Shown: positions 32,942-45,991, counted from the first letter of the stretch. The stretch is 64,000 nucleotides of DNA from Cinnamomum chago (GCA_038049695.1 CP142456.1:71943922-72007921); one strand, 5' to 3'. Notes: generated by a model from the sequence alone, not told the origin. Numbers and translations are program-made.

Positions 32942-33047
32942 TACATGGACCGAATTTTGGGACCGGGTGTTGGCCCGGTCCCCAAGAGAGACAGCCTGGG
33001 ATCCAATGGCTCTCTTGTTGGCCCGGTCCCAAAATTCGGTCCATGTA
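32942..33047. repeat. 106-bp near-perfect hairpin with 26-bp inverted ends
   Basis: The 26 bp at 32942-32967 (TACATGGACCGAATTTTGGG and on) are exactly inverted at 33022-33047. Further pairing continues inward (GGCCCGGTCCC, AGAGAGxxAGCC). It is probably a tiny foldback MITE. Confidence 0.85.
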
Positions 33048-33399
33048 GACTTTTGGATTTATTTAACCAAAGTGGAAAAGACAAAGTACAAATAGCTAGG
33101 CACATGAGTGTTTTTATGGATAAAATTGAGTAGAAGTAAAGTTATTATGTGGTGTTTTTCACTCTAGCATTGTTAAGTACAACACTCGCACAAGAAAAAT
33201 TCTCAATTATTAGAAATCTCAATCTCAGGGTGTAACTTTTTAGTTGTCAATTCAGCATGTCTTGGGATAAGACTCATATCCATTTCAAGTTGTAATTTTT
33301 CAATTTTTAGATATAGAGTGTAATGGGGCTTCACATCAAAAACTGAAGGAAATAGATGTGAGACAGTTAGACGATCATTTGCATAGGAGGCTCCTCGAG

Positions 33400-33900
33400 C
33401 CAAAAGGCTGGCTCACTCGAGCAAGCTCTATTGGCTTTCGCTCCTCAAGATAGAGCAGGGCCTCGCTCAAATTTATCCATCTTCTTTTCTGAAGCGCCTT
33501 GAAGAGGCATTTAAGGTGGTGTTCGCAAATACTGTAAAAGTGAACGGCGAGACGAGTTAGCAGCATGTCCATCATGGTTCTTAGGTTGAGTTCCAATTGA
33601 ATAAATGTTCTGTGAGTATTCTTGTAACATTTCTTCTTATAGTGCTTAATCATCTATAGTCTAGACGAAGTGATCTGTGGGTTTCCCCCAGTGAGATTTT
33701 CAATGTAAAAAAACACGTGCCTCCTGTCTCTTTTGTGGTTGATTGAACTTTTAGATTTTGGTTAATCATCTAGATTGATTAATTGATATTAAAATCCATA
33801 ACAAAATCTGATCTGGGACCATAGTTTGTGTTAAGGTTTAAACGCAACCTTCACGGGATCATCGTAATTAGAGTGAGAATCCACCGCTAAAACAATTAAC
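33400..33900. mobile_element. Possible fragment of a Copia-type LTR
   Basis: Contains GTGGGTTTCCCCCAGTGAGA and TTTTCAATGTAAAAAAACAC then GTGCC, a layout often seen in the R/U5 part of plant Copia LTRs. No primer site, TG/CA borders or coding parts are seen. Confidence 0.3.
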
Positions 33901-35022
33901 CATGCCATTATATTTTATAGGTAGACCCCAATGATGGGTTTATATCTGAGAGGATTTGGACTTCCCATCTCAGTGGGCAAGCAACCCCACATGAGACTTA
34001 TCTTGACCATTGCTCAATAAATGGTGGAAGAAGCAGAGAGCTTTGATCAGCAGGGTGTGTTACTCAAAACTGCTAACCATTGACTTTTTCTCTGGCCCTT
34101 GGGCAAGGAGTTAAATATCTTTGCAAAAAGCCTCTTCATGTAATGAGACAAGATTTGAAAACGCTATCAACCATCCGATGTGAGCCTTCAATAAATAGAA
34201 ACTTCGTAGCAATTCGTCAATCTAGACCGTGAACAAAATAAAGCCCCCTACCAGTGAAATTTGAAAGGACAGAACTTCACAGTAGACCCACCTGTTTGAA
34301 GAAAAGGCTCGTACTCACATGAAATTATGCAAGCTGGTTTGTCATGAGTAAGGTTTTGACGATTAGGGATGATAACAGGAGGACAAAATCCTAAATCTCT
34401 AGTTAGGGGCTGTGCTAAATCTATGACTTGTGTATGTAAACTTATCCTAAGCAAGCCCTGATCATGTTAAGAGACGCTAACTTGAGTAAAGTGCTCCGAT
34501 CCAATCCAAATCAAGTTATATGAAAAATACTCACTCGTGCACCTCTGTGGGAAAGTATTCACTTGTGCACCAGCAGACCACCCTAGAGGCAGAATTCACC
34601 TCCGAGTGAATACGCGTGACACGCACAGTTTAAACGTACGGTGCATAAGTGAATATTTTTCGTACTTCATGTGTAAATGACAATGACAATGATATTATGG
34701 TTGAGTATAGGAGTAATTGATGTACATCTTAGATCGAGACACCCACGTGCTGCATCGCATGGGAGGAAATGTTTCAAATACATTGATGACAATCATTATT
34801 AGGGCACAGAATTTTTATGGTCTGTATTATCATGATTGGATAATAATAATAACATATAAAGAATCCAAATAAAAAAAAAAAAAAAAACTGGTTGACTAGA
34901 GATCACCATCTAGAGTTCAAAGATCATTAAACAAAAATAGGAACAATTGAAATGTCATTACAGATAATACCATTCATTCAATTGAGCTGTGAGAGAGAGT
35001 GGGGAGGGAGGGAGAGAGATTA
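33900..35022. other. Spacer with no recognisable feature
   Basis: No gene is seen. An A-run lies near 34870. Confidence 0.5.
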
Positions 35023-35031
35023 AAGATAAAA

Positions 35032-37245
35032 GGGGGATTCGGCGAGAGGTCCCTGAACATTTCACTTTATTGCCTTAGGTCCACAATCTTTTTTTATAGT
35101 GTGAAAAGTCCTTTTTCCAAATTTGAAAACCTAAAGTGTCTAATTTACCCTTTCTTCAAATCATATCCCATGATTAGTAGGATAAGTCATTAATAATGGT
35201 CAACTACCATTAAATTAGTCACGATTAATAAAATTCCAATAATGAGATTTTCAAATAAAGTTCAAAAAACATGAAAAAAATTTCAAATAAATTTCTAAAA
35301 ATGAAATAAATTTCAAACATGCAAATAAATTTCAAAAGATCCAAATAAATTTCAAAAGACGAAAATAAATTTAAAAAAATGTAAATAAATTTCAAAAGAC
35401 GAAAATAAATTTCAAAATATGTAAATAAAATTAAAAAAATAAAACTAAACTCTAAAAAAAAAACTAATTTCAAAAAATACAAATAAATTTGAAATAACGC
35501 AAATAAATTTCAAAAAATGCTATAATATCAAAAGAACATAGAGAAATTTAAAAAGACGCAAATAAATTTCAAAAAATCTAAAAAAATTTCAAAAGATGAA
35601 AATCAATTTTAAAAGACTCAAATAATTTTCAAAAGATGAAAATCAATTTTAAAAGATCCAAATAAATTTCAAAAAAGTGTAAATAAATTTAGTAAAACGC
35701 AAATACATTTGCCACAAACTCGGATAAATTTGTCTAAACTCAGATAAATTTGTCTCATAACTCAGATAAATTAGCCAAAACTCAGATAGATTTGTCTAGA
35801 ACGTAAAGAAATTTATTTCAGAATTCAGATAAATTTGCAAAAAACTCAGATAAATTTATTCAGAATTCAGTTAAATTTGTCCAGAACTCAGATAAATTTG
35901 TCCCAGAACTCAGATAAATTTCCAAAATGAAGATAAATTTGTTAAAAAATTAGATAAATTTGTTAAAAACTCAGATAAATTTTCCAAAAACTCAGTTAAA
36001 TTTGTCGGGAACTCATATATATTTGCCAAAAACACAGATAAATTTCTCAAAAACTCAGATAGATTTGCTTTTGGGCTTTGAAACCAGGTCAAAACTGACC
36101 CGACCTCACCTGGACTGGAACCGACCCTCTAGGTCATCTTCTTCCTCCTCTGCGAGATCCGAACTCTACGAGCTCTGCGAGCTCCGGACTCTGCGAGATC
36201 TAGACTCTGAGAGATCCGGACTCTACGAGCTCCGCCTCTGCGAGATCCGGACTCCGCCCTCTGTGGGACTCCGGCAATTCCTGCGATTCCCAGGCCCACC
36301 TATTCTTCTTCTTCGTTTTTCTGTTCTGATTCAGAACCAGAACCTGTAACTCAATAAAGATAGCTAGCCTTTGATCTTGATCTCGGCCACCTTGCTTCCA
36401 TCTGTCTCTCAACCTTTGTTCTGCAACAGAACCGAGACCCATACCCTTTTCCAAAAAAACAACAAACAAAAGCTATCTCTGCAAAACCACTCAGATGGTA
36501 TGGAAATTTATCTGAGTTTGGACAAATTTATCCGAGTTTGTGGCAAATGTATTTGCGTTTTTCAAATTTATTTAAACTTTTTTGAAATTTATTTGGATCT
36601 TTTAAAATTGATTTTCATCTTTTGAAAATTATTTGCGTCTTTTTAAATTGATTTTCATCTTTTGAAAATTTTTAGATTTTTTTAAATTTATTTGCGTCTT
36701 TTTAAATTTCTCTATGTTCTTTTGATATTATAGCATTTTTTGAAATTTATTTGCGTTATTTCAAATTTATTTGTATTTTTTTAAATTAGTTTTTGTTTTT
36801 TTAGAGTTTAATTTTGTTTTTTTAATTTTATTTACATCTTTGGAAATTTATTTTCGTCTTTTGAAATTTATTTACATTTTTTTAAATTTATTTTCGTCTT
36901 TTGAAATTTATTTGGATCTTTTGAAATTTATTTGCGTGTTTGAAATTTATTTCATTTTTAGAAATTTATTTGAAATTTGTTTCCTGTTTTTGAACTTTAT
37001 TTGAAAATCTCATTGGTGAAATTTTATTAATCGTGACTAATTTAATGGTAGTTGACCATTATTAATGACTTATCCCACTAATCATGGGATATGATTTGAA
37101 GAAAGGGTAAATTAGACATGAGAATTATATCCAGGGACTTCTCGCCAAAATATTTCCAATTGTATGGACTACAGGCCTTAAAAGAAAAGTTGATGAACTG
37201 GAGTCCTTACAAGTCCTATATAAGGGATCTTTCGCTAATTATCTC
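35032..37245. mobile_element. MULE-type element B with a 9-bp target duplication and long inverted arms
   Basis: Flanked by AAGATAAAA at 35023-35031 and 37246-37254. The left end is GGGGGATTCGGCGAGAGGTC (then CCT); the right end, reversed, is GAGATAATTAGCGAAAGATC (then CCT). It is the same family as element A, in opposite orientation. Two long arms, about 35160-36065 and 36490-37110, are inverted copies built of AAATTTATCTGAGTTTT and AAATTTATTTTCGTCTTTTG units. The loop (about 36070-36485) is GC-richer and carries a short repeat around GAGATCCGGACTCTACGAGC. No transposase is seen. Confidence 0.85.
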
Positions 37246-37257
37246 AAGATAAAAAGG

Positions 37258-37757
37258 GAGAATTTCAAAAAAATCCTTAAATTTCGGTTTTATTTCAAAA
37301 AATGACACAAGTTTCAAAACTTTTCAAATTAATTTCTAAATTTTTCAGAAAGTTTTCAATTAAGGACATCTATTTAAAGTTATTTTTCGTATTTCTTTTT
37401 CTTTTCTTTAAATACCCAAATTATCCTTCATTGTAATAAAACTTTATTTCACTTTTTCTATATTCTCCTCATTTTCCTCGCCGGTTTTCTCAGTGTGATC
37501 ATGACACTCATTATTTTTACAGCGACTGGCTGCATGTAGTGGTTAACGAAATCATATCATGACTTTAAATGAAGGGTAATTTGGATATTTTTATAATACC
37601 GAAAGAAAAAGCTACAAAAAAAATATTTTTAAATAACCAAATGACCTTAACTTAAAATTTATTGAAAAGCTTAAATGCTAATTTAATAAATTTTAAAACT
37701 TATATATTTTTTTTAAATAAGGCAAAAACTCAAATGCTATATATGTGAAAATTTCTC
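37258..37757. mobile_element. Possible foldback MITE next to MULE B
   Basis: Left GAGAATTTCAAAAAAATCCT and right, reversed, TTTGAGAAATTTTCACATAT give imperfect AT-rich inverted ends, with AAATTxATTxAAAAxTTTAA-type motifs on both sides. Low complexity makes this uncertain. Confidence 0.35.
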
Positions 37758-37759
37758 AA

Positions 37760-40347
37760 AACTCAAAGGCGATACGAAAAAGACTCTTGTGTGGCACGCT
37801 GGGGTGGGGTATGCCTTGAATTGGAATAGGTAAGGGCAGTAAAGTGAGATAGTGAAAGGTCGGGCAAGGGGATCTGAGGCAATCACCAAAAGATCTGCTT
37901 TCCGTAAAAGAGGTACGGTTGCAGGCTTGCAGCATATCCTTCCAAGAACCACGCACGCGCGTACCGTTTTCTCCACTACAATAACCTTACCCTACAACCT
38001 CTCTAGTGCTAGACTGGTAGGAGCAGTTCGTACTTACTACACTTACTCCTTAGTCCTTACTACTTAACCCACCTGCTTCATGTTTTCCCCAACAAATCCT
38101 GCTACCTACACATGAGGGAAATCTATTAAACGTTTAAAGAGAATTTTAGACCGCATTCCAACAATATCCTATTGACATTGGACAGACAAGGCCGCATGCA
38201 TATTTTTCATGTCAACCATCACACATCACTATTTCTATCAAATGATGATGTGATTGAGGGGGATTTTAAAATTAAAAAATATTCATTTGAGTCCTAACAA
38301 TCAATAGGATATTTTCTCTTAGTCACTAATTTTAAAAGTTGATACACATCACATCTGAATCATTGGATCATGAGTTGAATACTTTTTTAAATATTAAGTC
38401 ATTAATCTTTTGGACCACACATAAAAGAATTAGGCTCGTGAGTTTATAATCGATTGTCTTTCATAAATATTTCTATCCCCTGATCTCATCCCAAGATGAG
38501 AAACACAATTGAGCTACACAAAATGTTTAAACATAATATATGAAAACAATTCTCAGATGAATATTACCCTTAAAATTTTATATATTTCAACCATCACATA
38601 TTAATTCATTCAATTTTAAATAATGGTTGATTAGGTTGGCTTTCATTTTATAAATGGTATGGTGAATTTATAGCTAGTGGGTGGATAAGTGGCAAAACTG
38701 GTTTAGATGAGATCCTGTCAGTACTAATTAATCACCTATACTTAGATATGTCCTTATTTTATTATTATTTTTTCAGCTGTGATAACCACCCGGACCCAGA
38801 CCCCGCCCGAAGTTGGATCCCAAGCGCCTGGGATCCAACGGACCCCATGGGGGCCGGGCTCCCAGTCGGGGTCAGGGTGGATAGACTTTTTCTCTTTTTT
38901 TTCTTCCTGGTAAGTACACTAGAAATGTTGGAAACAACATGTCTGGCCTCCATTTGCTTTGAGCCCTAGTTGCAAGTGGAATGGAAGACCGCCTTTCTCT
39001 ATCATCAGAATGTCCTAACTTGATTGAGTTGGATATATCTGAATTTCAGTAATTTCGAATTTCTTTTTGTCTAAAATCTTCTGAGTTGCACTATACTTAT
39101 ATGGAATGCTTAATTGCTTCAACCTTATGGCAGCCAATTATTTTTTAAGCTGTCTTTCTTACCTGTTGCATCTCCAGGGATTGCTTCTTTGCTGTTATAT
39201 TTTGTTGATTTTTTTAGCTTTTTTTTTGTACCTTTAATACTTTTTCAACATATAAGTGCCACTTTTTCCTCGAGCCATATTTAGCATTGGTTTGTTTTCA
39301 ATAATTATTATCTCTCTCTCTTAAATAGAACTCAAAATGTTGAACTGTCTTCTCCCGTTAAGAAAGAAAGAATTCTAAAGATTTAGCTATCAAAATGGGA
39401 CATTTTGTTGTACCAGATGACATGCAATTACATTACTGTATAGAATTCTTAGCAAAAGGAATTCCCGTAAAAAATACCTGTAAACAAATTGTCTCTTATT
39501 ATTAATATTTTTAATTCTTTTACAATTTTTTTACTTTATTTTGCAACGCCTTTTAGTCTGCTATAATCCATCCTCTGGGCCAGATCTTGGCCATGGCCCT
39601 AGTTAGTAAACCCATCTAAGAACCTTCTCTCATTGTGATCCAAATCACATGGACCACACTCACCCTTCCCTCTGGGCCCGCCCGCCATGATACTATGTAA
39701 GAACATTAATGAGGACAAAAGAAGCGGTTTTGGGTCATTCGGGTCCCGGTACAAAGTGGTCCCCACACGGGCTGTTCCTGTCTACGTGTCGGCGATGTGA
39801 AAGAAAATATCAGGGCCGTGCAAATGGAACAGGGAGATTTATCGTGAGGCCGACCAGACCGACACAAGAAACAGAGAGGACGGATAGATGATAGTAGTGA
39901 AAGACACGTGTCCAGGTACGGATCTCAGCCGTCCGTAGAAGACGCCAGGGCAGGGACCCTCCATCTCCATTGGATTCGGTAGGTTGTTGCAGACTTGCAG
40001 GTCGCGCAGATCGTATTCTCGCTTCTCCTCAAGTGGTCCCCACCTACTTCGAGTAATGTTGTAAGGATTGTAATAATGTTTGCTAATTGATGGTTGTACA
40101 AAACTCTTTTTAATTTTGGTTGTAATTTTTTATTTATTTTATAATAAATTGTAGTTGAGTTGCCGAAACAACCGAAGTAAATATTGAAATTGAACAGTTT
40201 AAGCCGAAATGCAGTAAGGTAGAGCAAATCGGTAGAGAGAAAAACTTTGCCTATAAAAAAGTATAAACTTCAAACCTTTTAGGTGGTGAGTACCTTTTGA
40301 TTGAGAGAGACACCTAATGTATAGCTCAAAATCAGTGCATAAGACTT
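37760..40347. other. Spacer; one GC-rich inverted repeat
   Basis: No gene is recognised. At 38786-38880 a GC-rich inverted repeat is bounded by CCACCC and GGGTGG and contains the exact hairpin GTTGGATCCCA-AGCGCC-TGGGATCCAAC. It is probably a small MITE. Confidence 0.5.
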
Positions 40348-40350
40348 TTA

Positions 40351-40638
40351 GATTCTGTTTCTTTAGTGGAATTTCTGCCAGGAATTTACCATGTCCAGAA
40401 ATTCCTGGACATGATGTGACAGATTGTCTCCTGAAATTTTTGAATTTCTTGTTTCTTTACTAGCATTCCTGGATTCCAGCTACATAAAATGTCTCCTTTA
40501 ACCTTTGGAAATCAAAGAATTTTATATCCTTTACATTTTGGTGGAATTCTTGAATACTCAAGCCTAAAGGAGCATCCAGGAATTCCACATTGTCTGGGAA
40601 ATCAGGAATTCTTGGAATTCCAGCAAAGGAACAGACCA
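40351..40638. mobile_element. MITE of the same PIF/Harbinger family, TTA target duplication
   Basis: TTA at 40348-40350 and 40639-40641. Ends GATTCTGTTTCTTTAGTGGA and, reversed, TGGTCTGTTCCTTTGCTGGA, with GGAATTCC-rich subterminal sequence like the MITE at 32321 and the right end of the element at 4901. No coding sequence. Confidence 0.75.
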
Positions 40639-40644
40639 TTAATC

Positions 40645-42690
40645 ATAATCCGCTGAGATTATGATTAGGCACAATAAGCGGTGCGCGGCGAGTAGTTGTG
40701 GAGGCAAGGAGGGTCAACATTCTAACTCAGATAAAAGAGTTGTAAGCATGTCTTATAACCGTTCAATAGTAATTGGTTATTCTAATCGTAGCTTTTCTTT
40801 TGAAAAGAGTTTCCACGTTAAATCTGTGTTTGCCTTTTTGTGGTGATTGTTTGGTAGATAGTTATTGTTAGTTCTTAGTATTGACACATTTTTTTTATGG
40901 AGAGGAAAAAAATGAATTATTTCTTCTCAACAGATAGAGTTTTTATTACGATGATTTAAAAAATAAAAAATCACTTTAGATGCACCAATGCCAAAACTGT
41001 TATTTTATTTTTCAGGGACAAATGAGCTCCACTAGAGGATCATTAAGCATGTGAGATGTGAAGGTTATGAGTAAAGGATATAAGATAGCCATCTAAATTT
41101 GATATGGCCTGGCATTCAATCTTCTTCGTCGTGCAATTTCAATTAAAGGAGAGGTTATTGAAAGTCATGGTCGGATATTTACATCTTATTCTTCATTTTA
41201 GACCACTAACAAAAATACAAATTCTTAGATTTTTTAGGAACTCCAAATACATTAGAACAAAACCGGCCCTTAAATGACAAGGGCCCTGCAGAGTAGAGAT
41301 CATCAACTTTATAAAAGAACCACAGTGAGCCCACTAAACTGAAATTGAATATTTAACCAACCACTGATTATTTAACCTTGCACGCGGATCGAAAACGAGA
41401 CCAACCCCACCATTGAAGTGGAGCAAATTTTTTAATTTTTTTTGGATAACAAAGGGTATCCAGCAATTTAAGTCAGAATAATACGTACGGGCATACAGGC
41501 CGTGTAAATTTCTCGTGGCCCCAATGTGGTAGTGCTGGTTTGAACACTCAACCTTAAGATGCAAACCATGGTTCTAGGCTAACTGAGCGACCCCTCAAAA
41601 TTATTGAGACCACATTTGAAGTGAAGAATTCGTCTCGTTCAAACTTCCTTATGTGATTGAGTCCACTTGTTTCATGATAAAACCCTAATGATCGTTAATT
41701 TTTAAATAATGTAATCACAATGGAGCCCAGCCTACTAATGATTTAATAACAGTGGGGAACCTAACTGATGTAATCACAATTCACAAACGACCCCCACTAT
41801 CAAAGTATGGAGCCATAATGGGCTAGTGCATCCTAATTGTGAAAGCATGATGAGCCCACCAACTAAAATTGTGTAATCAAGATGGACTTTACCGGTCAAA
41901 TAATACAATAGTAGTGGACCACAGTCAAACAAATGATCTAAGCATGGAGGCCCCACCCGGCTGAAATTGACCCATGATGGCCCACGTGTATGATGAAATC
42001 ACAGTGCCTCCTCCAGTGTTATCAAAATCAAAATGACTGCCCCACCAAAAAAAAAAAAAAAAGAAAAATTCAAAATAGATGTGGTATAAGTTTCGTCTTT
42101 AAAACCAGAAAATTGGATAAACCAACCAATAGAACCACCCACCACGGTGAATAGAGGAATCTGGGATCCTCTTAGTGGCGGTCTATGCATTGGGTCCAGT
42201 GAGTGGATCACTTAGGATCTGTCACATCACCAGAGGTAGCTCCTTCCGAGATGCATGGAAGGCTATCTGCGTGCGTTACAGGCTGCCTACATTAATGTGG
42301 TGGACCGTAAATGGTCAACTCAAAAGCACCGTGGGGTTTTACCTCACTAAATCTGAACTCTAAAAGGAGAGGAAAGCAGAAAAGTAGCATTGATTACGCT
42401 CCCAGTACATTGTCAATTCCATAGTCCTACCTCTCTCATAAAAAATAAAAGAGGATTTTATAAAAATGAAAAATAAAAAAGAGTTACTTTAGATGCACTC
42501 AATATCAAAACGGTCATTTTAGTGCTTGTTTGGCATCGTTCCGTGTTGTTCCTAATTTTGTGCTGAGATTGAATTGTGCTAAGACTATTATATGATGAAC
42601 TTGTTTTGCAACATTATATTAAATTACTCTACTAGAATTATGTTGTACGGAACTTGCTTTGTAGCATAATAAATTTTTGCTCCAATAAGC
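40645..42690. other. Spacer with a weak degenerate repeat
   Basis: No gene. About 41690-42020 repeats ATGTAATCACAATGGxGCCCA-like phrases with heavy divergence. Confidence 0.45.
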
Positions 42691-43580
42691 AGACATAGTA
42701 TTTACAATGTGGGACCCACTTTTTATTGTTTGTAGCACTCTATTATTCTCGTACATGGGACCCACATGTAGAAATTACAACGTGGTACCCACCTTTAAAA
42801 ATTAGAACATGTAACCCATATTCATAGGATTTACAATGTGGGCCCTCTTTACAGGAATTCTATTTTAGGGCCACTTTTTGTGAAGCTAAATACGGGACTT
42901 ACAATTTTGATTTACAACATGGTACCACCTTTTACAAATCAGAATATGGGGCCCATATTCATATGATTCACAACATGGGTTCACCTTTTGTCATTTGGAC
43001 AATGTGACCCACATTTACGAATTAAAAAGTGGAGTTATAAATATATATTTTTTATTATGGACACAGTACCTACCTTAGTAAATAGAAGTTGGTGCCTACC
43101 TTTAAAAATTAGAACATGGGGCAGCACATTTATAGGATTTGAAATGTTGGATCACCTTTATCGGAATTATAATGTGGGGCCTTTTTTTTTGTTTATTGTG
43201 AACATGAGACTTGCCTTTAGAAATCCGAACATAGGGCCGCATTCGTAGCATCCACAATGTGGACCCACATTTATAAGATTTACAATGTGACCATACCTTT
43301 TGTGATTTTGACCATATGACCCACATTTAAAAAATATAAAGTGGGATCACTTGCTCTTAATTGTGGACACGCGGCCTATCTTTGAAATTTCAACGTGATG
43401 CCCACACTTAGAATTTAGAAGATAGGACACACGTTCAAAATGTTTATAATGTAGTCCCACCATTATAAGAATTATAATATGAGCTTCACTTTTTGTGATC
43501 GTGACCATGCGACTTTTAAAGTGAGGTATTCTTAAAGGTGGGGTCGCCTACTTTGAGATTGTGAACATGAGGCCTATATT
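42690..43580. repeat. Degenerate tandem array, unit about 35 bp
   Basis: Units such as ATTTACAATGTGGGACCCAC, ATTAGAACATGGGGCCCATA and TTTTGTGATTTTGACCATAT recur about 20-25 times with strong divergence. Short ORFs on both strands across it are by-products of the repeat. Confidence 0.7.
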
Positions 43581-43906
43581 TAGGATAAGTGAAATGATTT
43601 GAAGTTTTTAAACGACATTCTTTAAAAGGTAAGAGATAGGTAAGATTAGGAAGTTGTTTCTTAAAGATAAATAAATAAAGTCTTTTTGTTTCAACTTTCT
43701 TCTACTAGCGGGTTGAGATTTTTAGATTACTTCCCATGAGAACAAAATTATGAACAATCATTTACACATACCAAACATGTTTTCCACGGCCTTATCTTAT
43801 GGGAATATCCAAATGACACGGTGCCAAACGCTCCCTAAAAGGCGTCAAGATGACCTTTTGGAATTCTTGAAATCCCACTATTAGGACTTAGAATTCTAAC
43901 TTTCAA

Positions 43907-44285
43907 GGACTTGTTTTATTATAAGAATCCTTGACAAAAACTTGCCATGGTAGGGATTTTTGGGTCAAGATGTGACATCTTGCTCCCTGTCATTTGCAAA
44001 TGACATGTTGCTTCAGAAGCATTTCAAAACTCCTGGCGCCTAAAAGGTTTCTAATGACCTTTGAGAATGCATATAATCTCAGCACATTTCCTCCTTTTTC
44101 TTTTTGTGAAATTTCTTGATGCTAAAGTACAAGGGAGCATTCAAGAACTCCACCATGTCTTAGAATTTTAAGACTTTCTAGACAGGAATTTCATGAATTT
44201 TAGTAAAAAAACTTTAAATTCTTCTACTTTTTTATTTATTTTATTTTTTTATGAATTCTTGAAATCTTGATAAAGAAACAAGCCC
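43907..44285. mobile_element. Possible MITE with GGACTTGTTT ends
   Basis: Left GGACTTGTTTTATTATAAGA and right, reversed, GGGCTTGTTTCTTTATCAAG, with AATTCTTGAAAT motifs inside. It resembles the PIF-derived MITEs at 32.3 and 40.4 kb but is more diverged. Confidence 0.45.
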
Positions 44286-44328
44286 TATTAACTGATTTGG
44301 AGTTTGCATAGGTCAACGTTTGCAAACT

Positions 44329-44791
44329 TAGGGGTGCAAAATGGGCAGTGTCGTGCCCATCTCGGAGAGGGGTTGGCTCAGCACGGCCCAGGGCACGATA
44401 GGCCGTGCCCTAGTCGAGTTGCGCTGTGCCGCCCACGGCCAGCCCATCCTAAATTTTAATATAATTTTTGTACATAAATTGAAATAAACTTTATGGACTT
44501 TTTAGGGCTTTTAGGGTTTTCAATTTGAAATAATCTTGAAATTACTAAAATAAATACACAAATATTGATGTTATTCTAAAAATGAAAAATAAAACTTTAA
44601 TTATTTGAAATTTATTTTTAATTTATCTAAAGATTTATCATTTATTTAATATAAATTTCTGGCCCTGTAGGGTTAAGCCGTGCTACGACCTAGGTAACGT
44701 TGATGGTGCCCAGCCGGGCTGACCCATTGACATTTACTCTGAAATGGAGTTGTGTTGGGCATCGGTAGCCTGACCCAATTTACACCCCTTA
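44329..44791. mobile_element. hAT-type non-autonomous element
   Basis: Ends TAGGGGTGCAAAATGGGC and, reversed, AAGGGGTGTAAATTGGGTC, followed inward by GCACGGCCCAGGGCACG-like and GCCCAGCCGGGCTGACCC-like GC-rich subterminal repeats around an AT-rich core. A partial GC-rich block of the same kind (CATGTGGGCACAAC, GGCACGGCCTGG) sits at about 44870-44965. No exact 8-bp target duplication could be aligned. Confidence 0.55.
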
Positions 44792-44969
44792 GCAGATTAC
44801 TACTTTTCTATTGAAGAGTCGCTTTTCCACCCTCATAAAAAAAATCATCCACCCACACTCGCTCTCTAGAGATGTCAAATGGGCTATGTGGGCACAACAG
44901 TCAATGTGTTGTGGCACGGCCTGGCTCGTGCCCTGGCCGTGTTGGGCACGACACAAGATATTTGATGTT

Positions 44970-45450
44970 TTTAGTATGAGTATAAATTTTTTTATCTTTT
45001 ATTCTTTTAACATTAAATAAAATAGTAAATGTTTTGAACGCAAACTTATTAAAAAATCTTTAAACATCTAAAAGACTCAAATAATTCTCTTTTGATTGAA
45101 ATAGGTCGAATTTCACCAAATGACTTAAATATAAAATTAAGGTATAATACTCTTTTTATATCTTTTAATTCTTTTAGTACAAGACATTTATTTGTCTTTC
45201 AAGCCTATTGAGGTTAGAACCGCGCGAAGTCCTTTTTACACTGTAGGCACGGCCTCAAATCTCTTCCCCCTCCCATTATCGGAGCAGACTAGCAGAGTCA
45301 ACCCACCATATATTTGTGTGTTTCAAGAGTTTTGAAAAAAGTGGACCTGAAGAGACTGCAGAGTGCAGGCCATCATCCCACCATCCAGGTTCCAAATAAG
45401 GGAAAGAAAGACAGGATTTGGGATCTTCGTCCCTCTCTCTCTCACTATCT
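44970..45450. other. Spacer upstream of the APT gene
   Basis: No gene is seen. AT-rich up to about 45200, then the region before the APT promoter. Confidence 0.4.
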
Positions 45451-45452
45451 CA

Positions 45453-45476
45453 ATATATATATATATATATATATAT
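45453..45476. repeat. TA microsatellite
   Basis: About twelve AT dinucleotides upstream of the APT promoter. Confidence 0.95.
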
Positions 45477-45861
45477 TGACAAGTTGTCGTATCCAAATCT
45501 TCCTATTCTGAATTTCTGATACCGACCTCTGAATCTCAATCCACTTTGGATTGGTAAACGAAATACTACAATAAAACACACAACGTCCCAGTCTCCTATC
45601 CTCTGCCCTGCTTCAAAATACGAAGCACCTGCAACAGCAGCAGACTCGCAGTGGAGGACGATATCACATCTCTGTCTCTCTCTCTGTCTCTGTGTGAAAA
45701 CTCTCGTGCACAGAGAGCCCTCACGAAACGCCATTTTTACCTTTTTCAACCACACCCCTCTCTGTACTCTCTATCTTTCTTGTCTTTCTCAATATACATT
45801 TCCCAGATCCTCTGTCGCAAAAGATCTTTCCTACAGCACCACCTGCTGAGAGATTCAGATA

Positions 45862-45868
45862 TATAAAG
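45862..45868 (+). promoter_or_regulatory. TATA box of the APT gene
   Basis: TATAAAG lies 124 bases before the APT start codon, followed by a GA microsatellite (about 45880-45898). CT-rich stretches (about 45660-45700) lie upstream. It predicts a leader of about 95-100 bases. The leader contains a repeated phrase, GTTGAGATTTTTACTT and GTTGAGATTTTACTTT. Confidence 0.6.
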
Positions 45869-45991
45869 GGAGGGCGGGAGAGAGAGAGAGAGAGAGAGGA
45901 ACTCAAACAAAAAGTTGAGATTTTTACTTCATTCCTCTCAAAAGGTTGAGATTTTACTTTCGTTCTTGTTAGTATCTGATAGCACTATACA

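Noticed and set aside
42988..43326. Overlapping open frames on both strands
   Set aside because: They come from the degenerate tandem array and have low-complexity repeated residues.
44329..44799. 8-bp target duplication GCAAACTT/GCAGATTA around the hAT-like element
   Set aside because: The two sequences match only partly and require shifting the border, so no duplication is claimed.
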